Origin: Parcubacteria group bacterium GW2011_GWC1_41_7
Lineage (GTDB): Bacteria > Patescibacteriota > Minisyncoccia > UBA6257 > HR35
Length of the DNA: 13,445 bases
Assembly: GCA_000997465.1 (NCBI GenBank)
Contig: LCBW01000008.1
Span: forward strand, 1 to 13,445
Direction of reading: 5' to 3'
The notes beneath the pieces are model-generated. The model saw only the letters and a list, made by a program, of their open reading frames with translations. It was not told the DNA's origin and made no database searches. The translations under genes were made by a program, and so were the position numbers. Each line of letters starts with the position of its first letter. The first letter of the stretch is position 1. Shown here piece after piece: positions 10,739-13,445 of the stretch.

Positions 10739-11677
10739 TTATTCTCGAATTTCAACTTTGCAGTCTTTTGAAGGTGTTTGATTCTTGCACACTTGATTAT
10801 TTACTACCCTGCACGATGCAGAGGGGGGTGATGCTCCACTGTCACATTCATAACAAAAGCCAACATAGCATGCGTACTCAAATGCCGGCACATCGGGGTT
10901 CACCGTCAATGTTGCTTTATTTGAAATAAGTGCTCCTAAGCTTTTTATCACAAAATCATAAAAAGTTTGTAATGTATGGCTTGTTGTTGTAATTTGTTTT
11001 GTCACTGCGTCAACGGACCCACTTGAAAAATCAGATCCTGATATGGAAGCGCCCGACAATGTCGCGTCCCCTGTTCCCCCAGATGCCGGTCTGCGCGTTT
11101 TATCAATAGAAATGGTTCCAAGAGACGCGGGACAAAAAAGTTTATTCCACGTTACTTGGACCTGCGATGATTCAAGCCCTGTAATATTTCCTGGATTCAC
11201 TGTGGCTCGCACTTGATTATTTCCCGTTGGACTGTTAGCATAATCTTCATCTACTAAATAAAAATACTTTGAATTGCTTGTTTGAGATCCCTGCTCAATC
11301 CATACCCTCCACAGTTCATAGGTATTCCTTTGGGGCGATTGAAAAGTGCCATTGTACTGCATGGTCACTGCGGATGCGCTAAAAGGAGCGGTTGTCAACA
11401 CAGATCCCGGAGGTTCAATTTTTTCTTGTTTTATCACAAAATTTTGTCCTACGGTAAGTCCCGTAATCCAAAGGCGATAATCTGTATCTTCTTTTACGCT
11501 CACGCCTGTTGGCGGAGCAAAAAAATCAGTTGGAATTCCATTACTTCCTGCTTCAACAAGATTTGAATTTCCCCGAACACCAGAATAAACATGAAGGTTT
11601 AGATTAATTGCGGCTTGAGCAGATGATAGATGTGCAATAAAAAATATACCTAATGCAAAAAACATTATTTTTTTCAT
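10739..11677 (-). CDS. Secreted protein with Cys-rich C-terminus
   Basis: 312 residues from the ATG at 11677. A clear signal peptide (KKIMFFALGIFFIAHLSSAQA, charged start, hydrophobic core, AQA end) precedes a Ser/Thr/Gly-rich beta-type region. That region contains fibronectin-like or surface-repeat phrases (GLTVGQNFVIKQE, TYELWRVWIEQGS). The end has six Cys (YACYVGFCYECDSG, then SCRVV, QVCKN, KDCKV), likely disulfide-bonded outside the cell. No domain recognised. The upstream in-frame ATG at 11701 overlaps the promoter, whose TATAAT ends 9 nt before the chosen start. Possible roles are adhesion or host contact; this is inference from export and composition. Confidence 0.72.
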   Translation of the reverse strand: MKKIMFFALGIFFIAHLSSAQAAINLNLHVYSGVRGNSNLVEAGSNGIPTDFFAPPTGVSVKEDTDYRLWITGLTVGQNFVIKQEKIEPPGSVLTTAPFSASAVTMQYNGTFQSPQRNTYELWRVWIEQGSQTSNSKYFYLVDEDYANSPTGNNQVRATVNPGNITGLESSQVQVTWNKLFCPASLGTISIDKTRRPASGGTGDATLSGASISGSDFSSGSVDAVTKQITTTSHTLQTFYDFVIKSLGALISNKATLTVNPDVPAFEYACYVGFCYECDSGASPPSASCRVVNNQVCKNQTPSKDCKVEIRE

Positions 11678-11686
11678 CCTAGTTAT

Positions 11687-11692
11687 ATTATA
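11687..11692 (-). promoter_or_regulatory. -10 box 9 nt before the secreted-protein start
   Basis: Minus-strand TATAAT followed by ATAACTAGG and ATG. It decides for the start at 11677, because the longer frame would begin within this promoter. Confidence 0.6.
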
Positions 11693-11821
11693 CGATCTCA
11701 AATAGCTTTAAAAATCTGAATTTTGGGGATAGTATGCTGTAAATTTAAATAAAAAATAAATTCCTAAAATGCAATGAAAATGAGAAAATTGTCGTAAAAT
11801 ATTTTTGTCAGGATTTATAAT

Positions 11822-11894
11822 GGCCCCATAGCTCAATTGGCAGAGCAACAGCCTTTTAAGCTGGTGGTTGGAGGTTCGATTCCTCCTGGGGTCA
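11822..11894 (+). tRNA. tRNA-Lys(TTT)
   Basis: Acceptor GGCCCCA/TGGGGTC (one G-T pair), D arm GCTCAATTGGCAGAGC, anticodon stem ACAGC/GCTGG (outer A-G mismatch) with loop CTTTTAA (anticodon TTT), T arm GGAGG-TTCGATT-CCTCC, discriminator A. CCA not encoded. A TATAAT directly abuts the 5' end (11816-11821), too close to start the precursor. TAAAAT at 11795-11800 is a better-placed -10. Its last 3 nt overlap the stop codon of the convergent DUF167 gene. Confidence 0.96.
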
Positions 11895-12113
11895 CATTAT
11901 TATTTCGAGAATTTTATGCTTTGAGGTTTTACCAGAGATAATTTCTATATTTTTTTGAGGTACCTTAAGGTGTTTTGCAAGTAACTTAATAAGCTCTTTA
12001 TTTGCTTTCCCTTCTACGGGTTGTTCCCGTAGCCACACTTGTAGCTCAGTATCTGAAATTTTTTCAATTTTTTCTTGTTTTGCTTTGAGTTTCACGAAAA
12101 CAGTAACTCTCAT
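11892..12113 (-). CDS. DUF167 (YggU-type) small protein
   Basis: 73 residues. VTVFVKLKAKQEKIEKI, the central VEGKANKELIKLLAKHL and the following IEIISGKTSKHKILEI match the DUF167 pattern (typically 'PV.GKAN..l...LA..l.v....i.i..G..sr.K.v.i'). The family has a compact alpha/beta fold and no established function. The ATG lies 2 nt after the stop of the MscS-like gene, so the two are translationally coupled. It ends on the last bases of the convergent tRNA-Lys. Confidence 0.88.
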   Translation of the reverse strand: MRVTVFVKLKAKQEKIEKISDTELQVWLREQPVEGKANKELIKLLAKHLKVPQKNIEIISGKTSKHKILEIIM

Positions 12114-12115
12114 CC

Positions 12116-12664
12116 CTATTTACGCCTTGAGAGATTGACAATATTCCCCAAAGAACCATTTGAAAGATAGTAGGCGTTTCCCTCTTCATCCTCAAGTATT
12201 GTCAATCGCATAGTCATGCCAACAACTTTTCCCTCAAATCCCGCGGCTTTTATTTTATCTCCTAAGGAAAATTGATCTTCAATAAGAATAAAAAGTCCTG
12301 AAATAAGATCTTTTACAAGTGTTTGCGCCCCAAAACCAATTGCAAATCCAAGCACTCCAGCTCCCGCAAGGATCGGTCCGATACTAACTCCAAATAGCTC
12401 AAGAAGCATCATAAAAACAATAATCAAAATAACTGCATTCCCCATGGTCATCAAAATACCATGTAAAAGCGTTATGCGCTTTTCTAATTTTTCAGGATCG
12501 TATTTTTTTATTTGCCCTGAAACGCGAACCAACATAAGAAGTTTTTTAACAAGAGATGAAAGAATTATTTTTCCAAAGAAAAATAAAACAACAATTGCGA
12601 TAATCCTTGTGAGGTTCGACGAGATAAAAAATGCAAGAAATGATAGAGGTGATGATCCGTCCAT
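12116..12664 (-). CDS. Minimal MscS-like mechanosensitive channel
   Basis: 182 residues. Two N-terminal helices (about 8-35 and 66-90) precede the diagnostic TM3 pore and beta-domain entry, GPILAGAGVLGFAIGFGAQ, followed by LVKDLISGLFILIEDQFSLGDKI and the beta domain (GKVVGMTMRLTILEDEEGN, YLSNGSLGNIVNLS). It stops straight after the beta domain, without the C-terminal alpha/beta vestibule of E. coli MscS (286 residues), so it is a core-only channel. It should release solutes on hypo-osmotic shock. The natural end is supported by the tightly coupled DUF167 gene 2 nt downstream. It lies 15 nt after the DUF457-like gene, with no SD evident. Confidence 0.9.
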   Translation of the reverse strand: MDGSSPLSFLAFFISSNLTRIIAIVVLFFFGKIILSSLVKKLLMLVRVSGQIKKYDPEKLEKRITLLHGILMTMGNAVILIIVFMMLLELFGVSIGPILAGAGVLGFAIGFGAQTLVKDLISGLFILIEDQFSLGDKIKAAGFEGKVVGMTMRLTILEDEEGNAYYLSNGSLGNIVNLSRRK

Positions 12665-12679
12665 GGTAAAAATGTTACA

Positions 12680-13204
12680 TTATGATGCGACGATTCCCAG
12701 TAGGGTGATAATTGATAGCAAAAGCACAATGGATTGTGCTAAAAACGCAAAAAATATTTTTCCTTTTCTCGATTTACTGGATATCTTGAAGTGAAAATTT
12801 TTATGAAAATTCAAATATGCCTTTCCTAATAATGTTTTACGCAATAATTCGCGCAAATTTGTGAAATTAATAACATCCGGCAATACCGATCCAATACTTG
12901 CCCAAAAAAAGAGCAAACGCCAAGACGTTCCTATTTTTTCTGGTGCACTGAGTACGGTAAATTTAAGCACCACTACGGCAAGCATTACATCAAGCAAAAA
13001 AAGAACCCACAATTTTATTGGCCATTGCTTTACATTTAAAAACGTATCATCGTGCTCATTTTCACGAAAAATATTTCCATCAATATGCGGTAGTGCATCC
13101 CCGATATGATGAGAAATCAATCCAGTTAAAAATGCCGACAGCGGAGTGCTGGAAGCAGAAAGCGCCAGTGCATTTCCAAATAGTAAATGTGACCCTGCGA
13201 GCAT
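12680..13204 (-). CDS. DUF457/YdjM-like membrane protein (putative metal-dependent hydrolase)
   Basis: 174 residues. The N-terminal SHLLFGNALAL, then LISHHIGDALPHID (residues about 30-43) and GSVLPDVINF in the middle, give the H...HH..D..PH.D pattern and the second PD of the DUF457/YdjM-like group, often annotated as membrane-bound metal-dependent hydrolases. HKNFHF lies further on. About three to four helices are visible (WPIKLWVLFLLDVMLAVVVL, RLLFFWASIGSVLPDV, FFAFLAQSIVLLLSIITLLG). Substrate unknown; the enzymatic label is by family only. Leaderless-type promoter 9 nt before the ATG. First gene of a three-gene run with the MscS-like and DUF167 genes. Confidence 0.7.
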   Translation of the reverse strand: MLAGSHLLFGNALALSASSTPLSAFLTGLISHHIGDALPHIDGNIFRENEHDDTFLNVKQWPIKLWVLFLLDVMLAVVVLKFTVLSAPEKIGTSWRLLFFWASIGSVLPDVINFTNLRELLRKTLLGKAYLNFHKNFHFKISSKSRKGKIFFAFLAQSIVLLLSIITLLGIVAS

Positions 13205-13213
13205 GATAGGAAA

Positions 13214-13219
13214 ATTATA
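13214..13219 (-). promoter_or_regulatory. -10 box 9 nt before the DUF457-like gene
   Basis: Minus-strand TATAAT, 9 nt, ATG at 13204. It starts 13 nt after the end of the rplT terminator stem, so the gene has its own transcription unit. Confidence 0.6.
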
Positions 13220-13231
13220 AGGTGAGAAATT

Positions 13232-13259
13232 AAAAATTCCCCAAGATTGGGGAATTTTT
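13232..13259 (-). terminator. Intrinsic terminator of the rplT unit
   Basis: AAAAATTCCCC (13232-13242) and GGGGAATTTTT (13249-13259) are perfect complements around a 6-nt loop. The A and T ends supply the T-run in either direction. It lies 12 nt after the rplT stop. Confidence 0.9.
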
Positions 13260-13271
13260 AATAAAGAGCGT

Positions 13272-13445
13272 TTACCTAACCTCTTGTACTATTTTTTCAA
13301 ATGTCTCCGGATAATCCTTTGCAATTTCCGAGAGCATTTTTCGATTTACCGTGATTTGTTTTTTCTTCATGAGCCCCATAAACGCACTATAAGAAAGCCC
13401 CGAAGAAATTCTTTGCAACGCCGATGAAATGTGAATGTTCCATAA
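13272..13445 (-). CDS. rplT: 50S ribosomal protein L20, C-terminal part
   Basis: The last 57 residues of bL20, cut by the window edge. LWNIHISSALQRISSGLSYS, then FMGLMKKKQITVNRKMLSEI and DYPETFEKIVQEVR, correspond to the globular C-terminal domain (family pattern LW..RI.AA.R..G.SYS.F..GLKKA.I.LNRK.L..LA). This part binds 23S rRNA and, in other bacteria, the operon's own leader mRNA. The usual AAR run is changed to SALQR. It is probably the end of an infC-rpmI-rplT operon that starts outside the window. Confidence 0.93.
   Translation of the reverse strand, partial: LWNIHISSALQRISSGLSYSAFMGLMKKKQITVNRKMLSEIAKDYPETFEKIVQEVR

Noticed and set aside
11816..11821. TATAAT as the tRNA-Lys promoter
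   Set aside because: It abuts the mature 5' end, so transcription would begin inside the acceptor stem; TAAAAT at 11795-11800 is better placed.

Overview
The window looks like part of an AT-rich, gene-dense genome of a Candidate Phyla Radiation (Patescibacteria) bacterium, most likely a Parcubacteria-type lineage. This is an inference. It rests on the short versions of informational genes (EF-Ts, RF1, a small S2/EF-Ts operon), tiny intergenic gaps, small membrane proteins of unknown function, a VirB2-like small protein, and a M23/LysM envelope peptidase of the kind common in that group. There is no rRNA, no CRISPR array and no recognisable transposase, integrase or phage gene.

Layout. (1) 1-2205: the end of a LysM-M23 peptidase, tRNA-Ala(TGC), a perfect 19-bp palindrome, then a two-gene unit of a small two-helix membrane protein and methionine aminopeptidase (map). 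(2) 2194-4900: a mixed region. It holds tRNA-Ser(GGA) with a decayed copy of its own 5' half just upstream, a class II aldolase, and four tiny orphan membrane-protein genes (2194-2424, 2563-2760, 3012-3179, 4683-4817). Each of the four has a strong Shine-Dalgarno site and a hairpin-plus-T-run terminator. Two structured non-coding stretches (about 3289-3397 and 4316-4436) lie between them. (3) 4902-5943, minus strand: tRNA-Tyr(GTA), a tRNA-Glu(TTC) lying between the two halves of a second, broken tRNA-Glu-like gene, tRNA-Thr(GGT), and a mini beta-carbonic-anhydrase-like protein. (4) 5951-8961: translation genes. rpsB-tsf-coiled-coil protein run leftwards from an apparent two-way promoter at 7940-7946. 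rpmE runs rightwards from the same site and is followed by a prfA that lacks the N-terminal domain of RF1. (5) 8965-13445: a 39-residue membrane protein overlapping a type IV pilin-like gene, an orphan parB, a secreted Cys-rich protein, tRNA-Lys(TTT), a DUF167 protein, a minimal MscS-like channel, a DUF457-like membrane protein, and the 3' end of rplT with a terminator.

Two expression styles coexist. Several ordinary genes have a TATAAT box exactly 9 nt before the start codon (3421, 7955, minus 11677, minus 13204), so they should give nearly leaderless mRNAs. The four small-protein units instead have SD sites and C-ending codons such as ATC, CTC and GTC, and two of them share the same promoter layout (TTGACT, 16 nt, TATAAT). 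The 2194-2424 gene has its terminator inside the reading frame, before the stop codon, recalling the non-stop control of E. coli arfA. This small-protein/structured-RNA cluster and the nested tRNA-Glu locus are the two parts most worth following up.
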